A stretch of 41,809 bases of DNA, from the IMG/VR virus record IMGVR_UViG_3300005531_000016, positions 1-41,809 of that record; one strand, 5' to 3'. The stretch comes from a virus. The translations under genes and the position numbers were made by a program. The notes below the pieces were generated by a model. The model was not told the DNA's origin and did no database searches. It was given only the letters and a program-made list of their open reading frames with translations. Each line of letters opens with the position of its first letter. The stretch's first letter is position 1. Of the stretch, positions 34,451 through 41,470 are shown piece after piece.

Positions 34451-34610
34451 CAGCGATCACGTCCAAGGCGTATTTCCGGCGCAAGAAGGATCCGCGCTCA
34501 GCTTCGGACTTAGGCCCGACGGAACGGACGACATCATCGAGGTCCGCGAATCCTTTGATGAGATCGAGCGGATATGGAGGAGCGGGGAACATGGGCATGG
34601 AACCAGATAA
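34395..34610 (+). CDS. Small hypothetical early protein
   Basis: I choose the ATG at 34395, which follows GAGGGG by 8 bases; an upstream GTG at 34386 is also in frame. The 71-residue product has a strand-rich core (QLVLINSDHVQGVF, LSFGLRPDGTDDIIEV) and a helical end (FDEIERIWRSG). No family is recognised. Confidence 0.55.
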   Translation: MLMRLRQKIGKKEQLVLINSDHVQGVFPAQEGSALSFGLRPDGTDDIIEVRESFDEIERIWRSGEHGHGTR

Positions 34611-34872
34611 GGGGCGCGAACCTAGGAGCAGGCTTTTCGCCGCATGGTCATTTTTTAGTGCCATCTGCGCAGTCGCGTGGATGGCGATTTATTCGGTTTT
34701 TGGAGTGGGCTTTGCCGCTTATCCGGCGGCAAATCAGAGGAGAAAAAACCATGAATCTGTTGGGCAAGGCAAATGGAAGTATAGAAGAGACCGCAGCGCC
34801 AATTGTCCCGCGTGCGCCCGAGGTAATTACTCAGAGCGAGGAGACAATCGATCAGAAGCTCGCGCGTGCTGA
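34591..34872 (+). CDS. Possible small membrane protein overlapping two genes
   Basis: The frame from 34591 encodes 93 residues with a basic start (MGMEPDKGREPRSR), a clear TM helix (LFAAWSFFSAICAVAWMAIYSV) and a basic, cysteine-containing tail. The last 122 bases overlap the following gene in another frame, and that part looks like a shadow, so the natural product may depend mainly on the first 50 residues. The start has a moderate site (GGGG). It is the only coding explanation for 34611-34750. Confidence 0.42.
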   Translation: MGMEPDKGREPRSRLFAAWSFFSAICAVAWMAIYSVFGVGFAAYPAANQRRKNHESVGQGKWKYRRDRSANCPACARGNYSERGDNRSEARAC

Positions 34873-35932
34873 GAAGCACGTCGCGTTCCGCAAGGGCATC
34901 TTAAGGCTCATTGCGGCACACCTCGAACCCGGAGAGGACGTTGTCCTCTATGGCGACGGCGACAAACAAACAGTCCATCTAACGAAGCACGCATGCAAGC
35001 AGATTCTCGGATGGGCCGGTATTACCGTCCAGCTTGACAGCACCATTCAGGAGAAAAAGTACGAGGGCGTGGACGGCCCTTACATCGATTTCGAGGCGTG
35101 GGCTACCTGGCTCACGCCGGATGGCCGTTACTACCGCGCAATGGGCAATCGCTCGAGTTATGACGATTTCTTCGCCAAGCGAACGCGTTATGTATGCCCG
35201 CACGAAGACTGCCGGGCGCTCACAGAGTTTGGCAAGGGATGCCCGAAGCATGGCCGCGTTACACCTGTCAAGGAGGCGTACTACCTGCCGATTTCCGAGG
35301 TGGACCTTCCGTCGATCAAGCAAGCGGCCATTACGAACCTGTGGAATCACATCGTCGAAGACGCCGGGCTGAAACCATCCAAGCGCGAGCTCGAAGCGAT
35401 TGGTTTTCGCTTTGATGCGGTGAAAGAGCGCGTCTCGTTTTCGAGTGCACAAGCTCCGCTGAGCGCCTCCTCAGCGGCCTCCAAGGGTGCGGCAAAAACG
35501 CCAGCGGCGAAGCCTGCCGATGCCGCACCCTCCCCCCGTCCGAAACCAACAGAAAAAACGGAACTGCCGATCGGCAAGGGCATTGTCAGTGAGGCCTACA
35601 AGAACACCACAAGGCCCAAGAACGGCAAGGGAGGGGGCAAGCCGTACGTGAAGGTCGTACAGAACGGGCATTTCCTCTTCTGCTACCACGACAAGGAGGT
35701 CGAGACCAGGGACGGCGCGAAAAACATACTGGATTTGATCGCCAATTCCGTCGGCCAATTCTGCGACTTCATTGTCGATTCAAAACAAAGAGGCGACGAG
35801 CAAATCAACTACATAAACGGAGCCAGGAGAATCGGGGTTCACTCCTGGAATGACGATGGCACTCCGATTATCCCGCAGCGCCAGCCAGGCGACGATGGCT
35901 ACCAGGCCGACGATGAGGATATTCCCTTCTAG
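34751..35932 (+). CDS. DNA-binding recombination/replication protein with SSB-like acidic tip
   Basis: I choose the ATG at 34751 after GAGGAG. The 393-residue protein has an N-terminal alpha/beta domain (about 30-145), a zinc-finger-like CPHEDC...CPKHG (about 150-166), a further helical part, a low-complexity Ala/Lys/Pro linker (about 230-275), an OB-like domain (about 290-365; KPYVKVVQNGHFLFCYH, GQFCDFIVDS), and a very acidic end ADDEDIPF. This tip is near-identical to that of bacterial SSB (DDDIPF), which recruits repair and replication proteins. I infer ssDNA binding or annealing beside the nuclease downstream. It is not a simple SSB, because the OB-like part lies late. Confidence 0.62.
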   Translation: MNLLGKANGSIEETAAPIVPRAPEVITQSEETIDQKLARAEKHVAFRKGILRLIAAHLEPGEDVVLYGDGDKQTVHLTKHACKQILGWAGITVQLDSTIQEKKYEGVDGPYIDFEAWATWLTPDGRYYRAMGNRSSYDDFFAKRTRYVCPHEDCRALTEFGKGCPKHGRVTPVKEAYYLPISEVDLPSIKQAAITNLWNHIVEDAGLKPSKRELEAIGFRFDAVKERVSFSSAQAPLSASSAASKGAAKTPAAKPADAAPSPRPKPTEKTELPIGKGIVSEAYKNTTRPKNGKGGGKPYVKVVQNGHFLFCYHDKEVETRDGAKNILDLIANSVGQFCDFIVDSKQRGDEQINYINGARRIGVHSWNDDGTPIIPQRQPGDDGYQADDEDIPF

Positions 35933-35944
35933 GGGGAGGCGAGT

Positions 35945-36973
35945 ATGGCAACCACGCAAGTACTCGAACAGGAGCAGGAACTCACCCCCGAACGCTTGAT
36001 CGAGGACTACAAGACACTCAAGCGGGCCCGGCAACATTCGTCTATGGCGTCGGCGAACTGGGTGACGGTGCTGGCGCACGAGTGTGAGGCCTACGCCGTA
36101 TTCAACCGGACCGTGCCACCGAATGAACGCCGTCCGCTGAAAGAGTCCCTCGGCATGCTCTTTGCCGAGGGAAACGACCAAGCCCGCGCAATTAAGAGAG
36201 ACCTTCTGGACGCGGGCTATGAAGTTGAAGGCGCGGAAGATCAGATGGCTTGGCCGCGCTATCAGATCACTGGCCGGCAAGACCTCAAGATACGCAGGCC
36301 TGGCACGAAACGCGGCGTGAACGCGGAAATCAAGTCGTGTTCGCCGTTCACTTTTGACTCGATCAACAGCGTGGCGGACCTGCGCCATCACAAATGGTCA
36401 TTCGTGCGCAAGTGGGACCGCCAAGTCTGCCTGTACATGGTTCTCCAGAGCGTCTCGCGTTATTGGCTCATTCTCAAAAACAAGTCCACTGGAGCGATAA
36501 AGATCATCGAGTACACGCTCGGCGATGAAGAATTGCAAGTGGCAGAGGCGCTCATTGGCAAAGCCGAGAGGGTAAACAGGCTGGTGCAAATAGCGCAGAT
36601 GCCGGGAGCGGAGCAAAAATTATCTGACCCGGATGTGTGTGGAGAGTGCGAATTTCTTCACGTGTGCCTGCCGGAAATGGAGTTTGGCCCAGGAGCCAAA
36701 GTGCTTACAGAGGAAAGCGCTTCTGAGCTTGCGCAAAAAACGGAAAGGCTGCTCGAACTGCGCCCTCTAGCCAAAGAATACGAAGCGCTTGATGACGAAC
36801 TCAAGGAAGAAGTCAAGGCGCTTTGTGCTGACGGGAGCGAGCAAGTGGTGTACGGCGACTATGTCGCCACTGTCAAACGCATACAGGTGAATGGCAGCCC
36901 GGAAAAGGTCGTTCCAGCGAAACCGGGATATGTCCAGCAAAGAGTGACATTCATCAGGGCGGCGGCGCCGTGA
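35945..36973 (+). CDS. Cas4/RecB-like PD-(D/E)XK exonuclease with Fe-S cysteines
   Basis: The 342-residue protein shows the PD-(D/E)XK order: an N-terminal AHEC segment with Cys47, ITGRQD with Asp113, AEIKS with Glu128 and Lys130, and KWDRQVCLYM with Gln160/Tyr164. Three more cysteines, Cys232, Cys235 and Cys241 (CGECEFLHVC), complete a Cas4-like 4Fe-4S set with Cys47. Such enzymes cut or resect DNA ends. There is no Cas1, Cas2 or CRISPR array in the window, so it probably serves phage recombination with the SSB-tailed protein upstream. The stop overlaps a GTG start downstream. Confidence 0.82.
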   Translation: MATTQVLEQEQELTPERLIEDYKTLKRARQHSSMASANWVTVLAHECEAYAVFNRTVPPNERRPLKESLGMLFAEGNDQARAIKRDLLDAGYEVEGAEDQMAWPRYQITGRQDLKIRRPGTKRGVNAEIKSCSPFTFDSINSVADLRHHKWSFVRKWDRQVCLYMVLQSVSRYWLILKNKSTGAIKIIEYTLGDEELQVAEALIGKAERVNRLVQIAQMPGAEQKLSDPDVCGECEFLHVCLPEMEFGPGAKVLTEESASELAQKTERLLELRPLAKEYEALDDELKEEVKALCADGSEQVVYGDYVATVKRIQVNGSPEKVVPAKPGYVQQRVTFIRAAAP

Positions 36974-37173
36974 AGCTAGAAGTCACAGCGCGGTGCCCGG
37001 TCCACGCGGACTGCCGCATCCATATCGATAAATTGCCAAACGGAGAGGGGGTTTCCAACCACGTAAGAACTCTGGAGGGCATCGATGCAGGAAATAATTT
37101 ACAACCGCCTGCGGACACAATTCGAGGCGATATTCAAGGTCCTGGCCGGAACGGAAGCGGAATCCGAGCTTGA
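36970..37173 (+). CDS. Small hypothetical protein (GTG start by overlap)
   Basis: The frame starts at a GTG overlapping the nuclease stop (GTGA) and encodes 67 residues. The first 30 look protein-like (TARCPVHADCRIHIDKL, with a CPVHADC motif that could bind metal). The second half overlaps a better small gene in another frame and looks like a shadow. Start site weak. Possibly only the first part matters. Confidence 0.4.
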   Translation: MKLEVTARCPVHADCRIHIDKLPNGEGVSNHVRTLEGIDAGNNLQPPADTIRGDIQGPGRNGSGIRA

Positions 37174-37213
37174 CGGACTGCTGTGGGCTCTTGCGAAGGA
37201 ATTAGCCGACTGA
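37085..37213 (+). CDS. Tiny helical protein, 42 residues
   Basis: The ATG at 37085 has GGAGGG 5 bases before it. The product is a single amphipathic or two-helix acidic peptide (RTQFEAIFKVLAG, ESELDGLLWALAKELAD). It lies between the nuclease and the replication initiator-like gene. The good site and clean helix suggest a real gene. Function unknown. Confidence 0.55.
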   Translation: MQEIIYNRLRTQFEAIFKVLAGTEAESELDGLLWALAKELAD

Positions 37214-37256
37214 AAGCAAATTCTGAACCAAAAACCAGTTCTGTGCAGAGAGGGTT

Positions 37257-38171
37257 ATGGCGGGTAAGCGCATGATCCACGATAGGGTTTGTGAATCGAG
37301 GAAGGTCAATTCCGTTGACTTTTACGCCGAAGTTTTGTGGGTGAGACTCCTCACGAAGGCCGATGACAACGGAAATTACTATCGAAGCGTGAAGAAAATC
37401 CATGCAAATTGCATGGAAGATAAGGCTGGCGCGTCGGAAGAGAGAACAGAAAAGGCGATCAGATCGCTTATTGAGGTTGGCCTTCTCGGGGAATACGAGG
37501 CAGATGATCGCAAGTTCGTGCACGTCACAGACTTTCACGAATGGCAGGAATTGCGCGGCGACAAAGGCGCCAGAATAGACCATCCCTTGCATCCCGTTGA
37601 AATGGGAGGGGCTTACGTCGGCGAGGGATTGCGGCGAGATACCTGGGTTTCGCAGTCAGACCGCGGGATTGTTACCCCTGGGGAACCCGCAGGTAACAGA
37701 TCTGTTCCCCGCAGGGAACCCGCAGGTAACAGATCTGTTCCCCGCAGGGAACAGGAAGGTAGCCTTGAAGTAGAAGTAGAAGTAGAAGCTAAGCTAGCTA
37801 AGCTAACTAGCGGCGATCTGAAAACCCTGAAAACCATCTTCCGAGAGCAAACAGGCGCGAAGGCGAAGGTCAGTAGAACTGGGAAAACCGCCGAAAGGCT
37901 CTCCGAGCTCCTGGAGAGATACGGCCTCAGCCCGGTCCTGGAAGCCATCCCGCAGTGGGTGGCGGATGAGGGTGGCAAGGAGGCGGTCCAAAACGATAGG
38001 CGCAAGAGGGAGTGGGCGTTTGCTAATTTCATCCGGGACGCCCAGGAAATCATCGAGGCACAAAAATGCGGGGTATTCGCCGATGGAGACAGCGATGAAA
38101 TCCTGCGTGTTTCCTCGAAGAGTTCGGCTGATGTAATCAGCGAGCTAAAGAGCCGGGGTCTGATGCGATGA
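37257..38171 (+). CDS. Replication initiator-like protein with internal DNA repeats
   Basis: The 304-residue protein starts after AGAGGG. The first 110 residues form the winged-helix domain typical of phage replisome-organiser or initiator proteins (DFYAEVLWVRLLTKADDNGNYY, ERTEKAIRSLIEVGLL, HVTDFHEWQ). A linker with an exact EPAGNRSVPRR repeat (twice) and an EVEVEVEAKLAKL stretch follows, then a helical C-terminal domain (about 190-290) resembling DnaT/DnaD-type helicase loaders. It lies directly before DnaB and overlaps it by ATGA. As in lambda O, the repeats in the gene may be the origin. Confidence 0.72.
   Translation: MAGKRMIHDRVCESRKVNSVDFYAEVLWVRLLTKADDNGNYYRSVKKIHANCMEDKAGASEERTEKAIRSLIEVGLLGEYEADDRKFVHVTDFHEWQELRGDKGARIDHPLHPVEMGGAYVGEGLRRDTWVSQSDRGIVTPGEPAGNRSVPRREPAGNRSVPRREQEGSLEVEVEVEAKLAKLTSGDLKTLKTIFREQTGAKAKVSRTGKTAERLSELLERYGLSPVLEAIPQWVADEGGKEAVQNDRRKREWAFANFIRDAQEIIEAQKCGVFADGDSDEILRVSSKSSADVISELKSRGLMR
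37681..37746 (+). repeat. Two exact 33-bp tandem repeats with palindromes (candidate origin)
   Basis: Two identical 33-bp units lie at 37681-37713 and 37714-37746, and a third copy begins with GGGAAC at 37747. Each unit has a 12-bp perfect palindrome AACAGATCTGTT flanked by GGGAAC and GTTCCC. Further on, GTAGAAGTAGAAGTAGAAG and GCTAAGCTAGCTAAGCTAAC form short repeats (to about 37811). Iterons inside an initiator gene next to DnaB are a known origin layout. Confidence 0.65.
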
Positions 38172-39580
38172 GGAGCGAAAGCCAAACAGACAGGCCCCTC
38201 CCGCAGAACCTCGACGCGGAAAGAGCGATCCTCGGAGCGATGCTAGTGGACAACGAGAGCATCCCGGCAATGTCGGAGTTCCTGGACGGCGGCGATTTCT
38301 TCCTGCCACAGCATCGCGCGATATATAACGCATGCCAGGCTCTTTACGCATCTGGTTCGGCGGTTGACCTGGTGCTGCTCTGCGAGGCCTTGCGGACCAG
38401 CGGAGAGCTCGAAAAGGCTGGAGGCGTTCCCTACGTAAGTGCTCTTGGGGATGGCATCCCGCGCATTTCCGATGTGAAGCATCACGCCAAAGTGGTGCGC
38501 GAGGCTGCGCGGAGGCGGAGAGTGATTTATCTCTGCCATGCGGTCCAGGAAGCCGCGTTTGCCGGTGAAGAGAGCGCACAGAAGATTCTGGAGAACGGAG
38601 CAAGCGAATTTCTTTCGCTGATGAGCCAGCACGGAAGCGCGTCGATGCCGAGCACGTGGGAAAGCGCGGTTATGGGCGCGATGGACGAAATCACGGAGGC
38701 CATCAAGAATCCCGGAAGCACTATGCGCCTGAAATGCGGCGTCGCGGCGCTTGATGATCATCTGGGCGGCTTGCGCCGCGAGCTCGTTTTGGGTGTTGGC
38801 ATGACCTCGCATGGGAAATCCCTGCTAGCCATGCAGTTTGCGATCAACGGCGACAATCAGGGATTCAAGGGGTTGATTTTTAGCGCGGAGATGACGAAAG
38901 AGGCCCTCGCTGAACGTGAGCTATCACACGCTTCTGGCGTGCCGCTGTACCTGCTGCGACGCCCGGAGATGATCGAGAGTCCGCGAAGCATTATTGAGAG
39001 TCTAGTGGCCGCTGCCGCTAAGGAGACGGGCCGCCGTTTGCTTGTTGTGGACCGCGATATCACGCCCAAGCGGCTTTGGGCGCTATGCGAGCTCGTGCAT
39101 AAGCGCAACGGCCTGGATTTTGTAATTGTCGATTACGACCAGCTTGTGGTTCGCGCGGGGCTAAAGACGCGAGACGATGAGTTTCGGGCGCAAGCTGAAT
39201 TTATGGCCGATGCCCTGGCGCTCCAGAAACGGCTGAATATCTGTTTCATGCTGCTCTGCCAGCCGCGCAAGGTCGATGAAGACGTGGCGCGGGGGCGAAA
39301 GCCGCCGCGAATCGAGCAGATCTTCGGTTCGAGTGCGGCTGGAAATACGGCCCATGTCGTCTGGTGGATCATGCGGGAGTTCTTCTTGCATGGCATGGAC
39401 CCGGAGTACGAGAACAGAGCAACTGCATACATCCTGAAAGCCCGCAATGACCGAACAGGTGTTGTGCGTTTCGGTTTTGACGACAAGACTGTGCTGTTTA
39501 CAAACGATTCATGGCATCCGAAGCCGAAAACCGGGAAAAACGGACGGATGAGGGGTACGGACGACGATGATGCTCAATAA
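38168..39580 (+). CDS. DnaB-type replicative helicase
   Basis: The 470-residue product has the DnaB N-terminal helical domain (about 10-110: LPQNLDAERAILGAMLVDN, AIYNACQALY, VDLVLLCEAL) and a RecA-like ATPase with Walker A G..SHGKSL near 210-219 (the usual GxxxxGKT/S), Walker B VIVDYDQL near 319-326 and a later sensor-like ARNDRTG segment (arginine finger region). It would unwind the fork as a hexamer. It starts by ATGA overlap with the initiator-like gene, which should load it. The highly acidic end (TDDDDAQ) may bind partners. Confidence 0.93.
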   Translation: MRSESQTDRPLPQNLDAERAILGAMLVDNESIPAMSEFLDGGDFFLPQHRAIYNACQALYASGSAVDLVLLCEALRTSGELEKAGGVPYVSALGDGIPRISDVKHHAKVVREAARRRRVIYLCHAVQEAAFAGEESAQKILENGASEFLSLMSQHGSASMPSTWESAVMGAMDEITEAIKNPGSTMRLKCGVAALDDHLGGLRRELVLGVGMTSHGKSLLAMQFAINGDNQGFKGLIFSAEMTKEALAERELSHASGVPLYLLRRPEMIESPRSIIESLVAAAAKETGRRLLVVDRDITPKRLWALCELVHKRNGLDFVIVDYDQLVVRAGLKTRDDEFRAQAEFMADALALQKRLNICFMLLCQPRKVDEDVARGRKPPRIEQIFGSSAAGNTAHVVWWIMREFFLHGMDPEYENRATAYILKARNDRTGVVRFGFDDKTVLFTNDSWHPKPKTGKNGRMRGTDDDDAQ

Positions 39581-40253
39581 AACCATCGCTGCTGCTAATA
39601 GGGGGCCGCTGGACGCGACGTACGCGGCGGATAGGGGTAAGGGTGCTGCCACACCAGAAGAAGCCCGCAAATTGACAGCAAACGTCAAAGAGCGATTCCA
39701 AGAGATAGGCATTCAGTGGCTGGAGCTTGGCGGCATGGTTAGGGCTTGCCTAGATCGCCGAGTACCAGAGGTACTGGGTATTACCACCCTCGATTGGATG
39801 AAGCTGTGCTTCGATAAGAGCGTTCCCAAGATATACAGATCGCTGCGAATTGTTAGTGCGCTTGATGGTGTTCCGCTCGAAACGCTGAAAGAAATTTCCG
39901 AGGGCAACGCGTACGAGCTATCGCGCCTGCCAGCGGAAAAGCGCAAGTCCGGCACATGGCTCGGCTTGGCCGAGAACACGCCCAATGAGGCCTTCAAGGC
40001 AATGGTGGACGAGGCCCTAGGACAGAAGAGCTCTCTAACCAAGCCGGAAGGATGGACGGAATTTCGGCTTCGCGGTCCCGACTCGATGATCCAGTCCATG
40101 CAGCGGGCAGAACAGAAAGTATGCGCGATGTTGCACATTGACGATGACGCGAGATGGAAGGCATGGGAGGCCATCGCGGCGCTGATTGAAACGACGCCGG
40201 AAGAGCATTTGGTTGTCGAGATGGAGGGCGAAGACAGTGGCGGACAGGCGTGA
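39567..40253 (+). CDS. Hypothetical replication-module protein
   Basis: The 228-residue product starts at a double ATG overlapping DnaB by 14 bases. It is mostly helical: RKLTANVKERFQEIGIQWLEL, a helix-turn-helix-like DWMKLCFDKSVPKIYRSLRIV (about 80-100), a GNAYELSRLPAEKRKSG stretch, and a helical C-terminus ending acidic. The layout vaguely recalls KorB/ParB-type DNA-binding helices (SRLPAEKR resembles L..LP..) but lacks the catalytic domain. I infer DNA binding only. Confidence 0.62.
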   Translation: MMLNKTIAAANRGPLDATYAADRGKGAATPEEARKLTANVKERFQEIGIQWLELGGMVRACLDRRVPEVLGITTLDWMKLCFDKSVPKIYRSLRIVSALDGVPLETLKEISEGNAYELSRLPAEKRKSGTWLGLAENTPNEAFKAMVDEALGQKSSLTKPEGWTEFRLRGPDSMIQSMQRAEQKVCAMLHIDDDARWKAWEAIAALIETTPEEHLVVEMEGEDSGGQA

Positions 40254-40812
40254 CTACGATACATTCTGCCGCGAGCTGGCTGCTGCGCTTGATCGCGACG
40301 TGTCAGAGACGCGTATCGCCATCAGGCGTGCCATGCAAGCCGTGCGGGAGACTACACAAATGGGGAGGAAACATGGCCCGCGAAAATCAACTCGATATCA
40401 AGGAATTGGGGGGCGACAAATTCCAGATCGAGTTTCCTTTCAACCAAGACTACATAGACTTCATCAAGTGGAGAGTTCCGGCGGCGGACCGGAGATACGA
40501 CGAGGCAACGAAGACTTGGCTGATCCGGGGAGAGCGCTATATTGGGCCGCTGGAGAGCGTGGGAATGCAGAGGTTCCGCCACGTGACGAGGATATTTTGG
40601 CGGGGAAGCTCACTGGTAATTCGCAATGCGAGAACGGGAACGGAGAGCATTCAGGGAGCGCTGTTCTAAACCTTAGAATCCGCGATGAGCGTCTCCCGGC
40701 GCCGTATCCCGGCTGCTGGATAAAGCGAGAGTGGGTAAGGGAGTACAAGAGGGTGTATATGCGGATCCAAAGGGAAAGGGAAGCTTGTGCATACGAGACC
40801 ACACAGGCGTGA
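40237..40812 (+). CDS. Long overlapping frame: N-terminal gene plus C-terminal piece
   Basis: The frame is open from a GTG at 40237 (GGAGGG about 9 bases before) for 191 residues. The first 45 residues (DTFCRELAAALDRDVSETRIAIRRAMQ) and the last 45 (ERLPAPYPGCWIKREWVREYKRVYMRI) look like real protein, but the middle runs antagonistically under the gene at 40373 and looks shadow-like. Either one overlapping gene exists, or the C-terminal piece starts separately (a TTG at about 40597 follows GAGGA). The true boundaries cannot be settled from sequence. Confidence 0.4.
   Translation: MADRRDYDTFCRELAAALDRDVSETRIAIRRAMQAVRETTQMGRKHGPRKSTRYQGIGGRQIPDRVSFQPRLHRLHQVESSGGGPEIRRGNEDLADPGRALYWAAGERGNAEVPPRDEDILAGKLTGNSQCENGNGEHSGSAVLNLRIRDERLPAPYPGCWIKREWVREYKRVYMRIQREREACAYETTQA
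40373..40669 (+). CDS. Small hypothetical protein
   Basis: The ATG at 40373 follows GGGGAGGAAAC, an excellent site, and gives 98 residues. The sequence has alternating strands and helices (DKFQIEFPFNQDYIDFIKWRV, KTWLIRGERY, FRHVTRIFW) and a basic C-terminus. It lies within a longer frame of the other reading phase. Function unknown; a small nucleic-acid binding protein is possible. Confidence 0.65.
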   Translation: MARENQLDIKELGGDKFQIEFPFNQDYIDFIKWRVPAADRRYDEATKTWLIRGERYIGPLESVGMQRFRHVTRIFWRGSSLVIRNARTGTESIQGALF

Positions 40813-41140
40813 CGCTAGCGCAACCCGCATGGCGAATTTCTTGAGCCGCCATAGCTATGTGAGCACTCGCATACATCCGGGCACGGAAGCTCAGCAATGC
40901 GAGTATTTGGCTGGGAAAGACTGCGAAGCGCGAAGGAAGCAGGTTTTCAGGCGAGACCTGATGCGCTGCGTTGTTTGCGGGCAGCCCGTGAATCCCAGAC
41001 TGCCTGAATGGCACAACGAAGCTGCCCATCTAGCGCATGGTGGCCACACAAAGGCGCAGCGCTGCTGGTGCCCGCAGAATCTATCCCTGAAGCATAAGCG
41101 CTGCCATTCCGAAAGTGACCATCACGGGAGGCTTGGATGA
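40787..41140 (+). CDS. HNH-type endonuclease
   Basis: The frame starts at a GTG at 40787 after AAGGGAAG; an ATG at 40829 is an alternative. The product has 117 residues. The metal-finger part is CVVCGQPV, then EAAHLAHGG, CWCPQNLSLKHKRCHSESDHHG, matching the HNH pattern with cysteine-bound zinc (H...N...H with His in AHLAHG, Asn in PQNL, His in KRCH). It probably nicks DNA in replication or packaging, or is a free-standing homing type. HNH genes often sit next to terminase genes, which would lie just right of the window. Confidence 0.75.
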   Translation: MHTRPHRRDASATRMANFLSRHSYVSTRIHPGTEAQQCEYLAGKDCEARRKQVFRRDLMRCVVCGQPVNPRLPEWHNEAAHLAHGGHTKAQRCWCPQNLSLKHKRCHSESDHHGRLG

Positions 41141-41454
41141 GCCCCGTAGAGCGAAGCATGAAGCATCTGCGCGGCGCGGGCTGGACGGTTTGCGTAGTAG
41201 AAAGATTCAATCGTTTCGCGTGCGTGCGCCAAGATGCTTTCGGCTTTGGCGATCTATTAGCCGTGCGTGCTGGCCAGATCGCGCTGATCCAGACGACCAC
41301 GGCAAGCAATATGGCGGCTCGGAGAAAAAAGATTCTCAGCCTTGACGGCTACGGCGCGTGGAAGGCGGGAAACGGACTCTGCATACTTCACGGCTGGCGA
41401 GCTGCGAAGCGTGGCCGCCGTAAGGTGTGGGAGGTTAGAGAAGAATTGCTGTAA
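41137..41454 (+). CDS. PD-(D/E)XK-like, resolvase-type nuclease
   Basis: The ATG overlaps the HNH stop (ATGA). The 105-residue product has the compact order of VRR-NUC or Holliday-resolvase-like domains: a helix with MKHLRGAGWTVCVVERF, FGFGDLLAV containing the metal-binding Asp, then ALIQTTTAS where a Q replaces the usual E-x-K Glu, and a C-terminal W/RK-rich part. The Glu replaced by Gln may reduce or alter activity. It could act in repair or be a degenerate enzyme. Confidence 0.6.
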   Translation: MSPVERSMKHLRGAGWTVCVVERFNRFACVRQDAFGFGDLLAVRAGQIALIQTTTASNMAARRKKILSLDGYGAWKAGNGLCILHGWRAAKRGRRKVWEVREELL

Positions 41455-41470
41455 CGAGAGGAGAGTGGGC

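Noticed and set aside
35945-36973. CRISPR-Cas adaptation locus because of the Cas4-like gene
   Set aside because: No Cas1, Cas2 or effector gene and no regularly spaced repeats; the 33-bp repeats at 37681 are tandem without spacers and lie in a coding frame.
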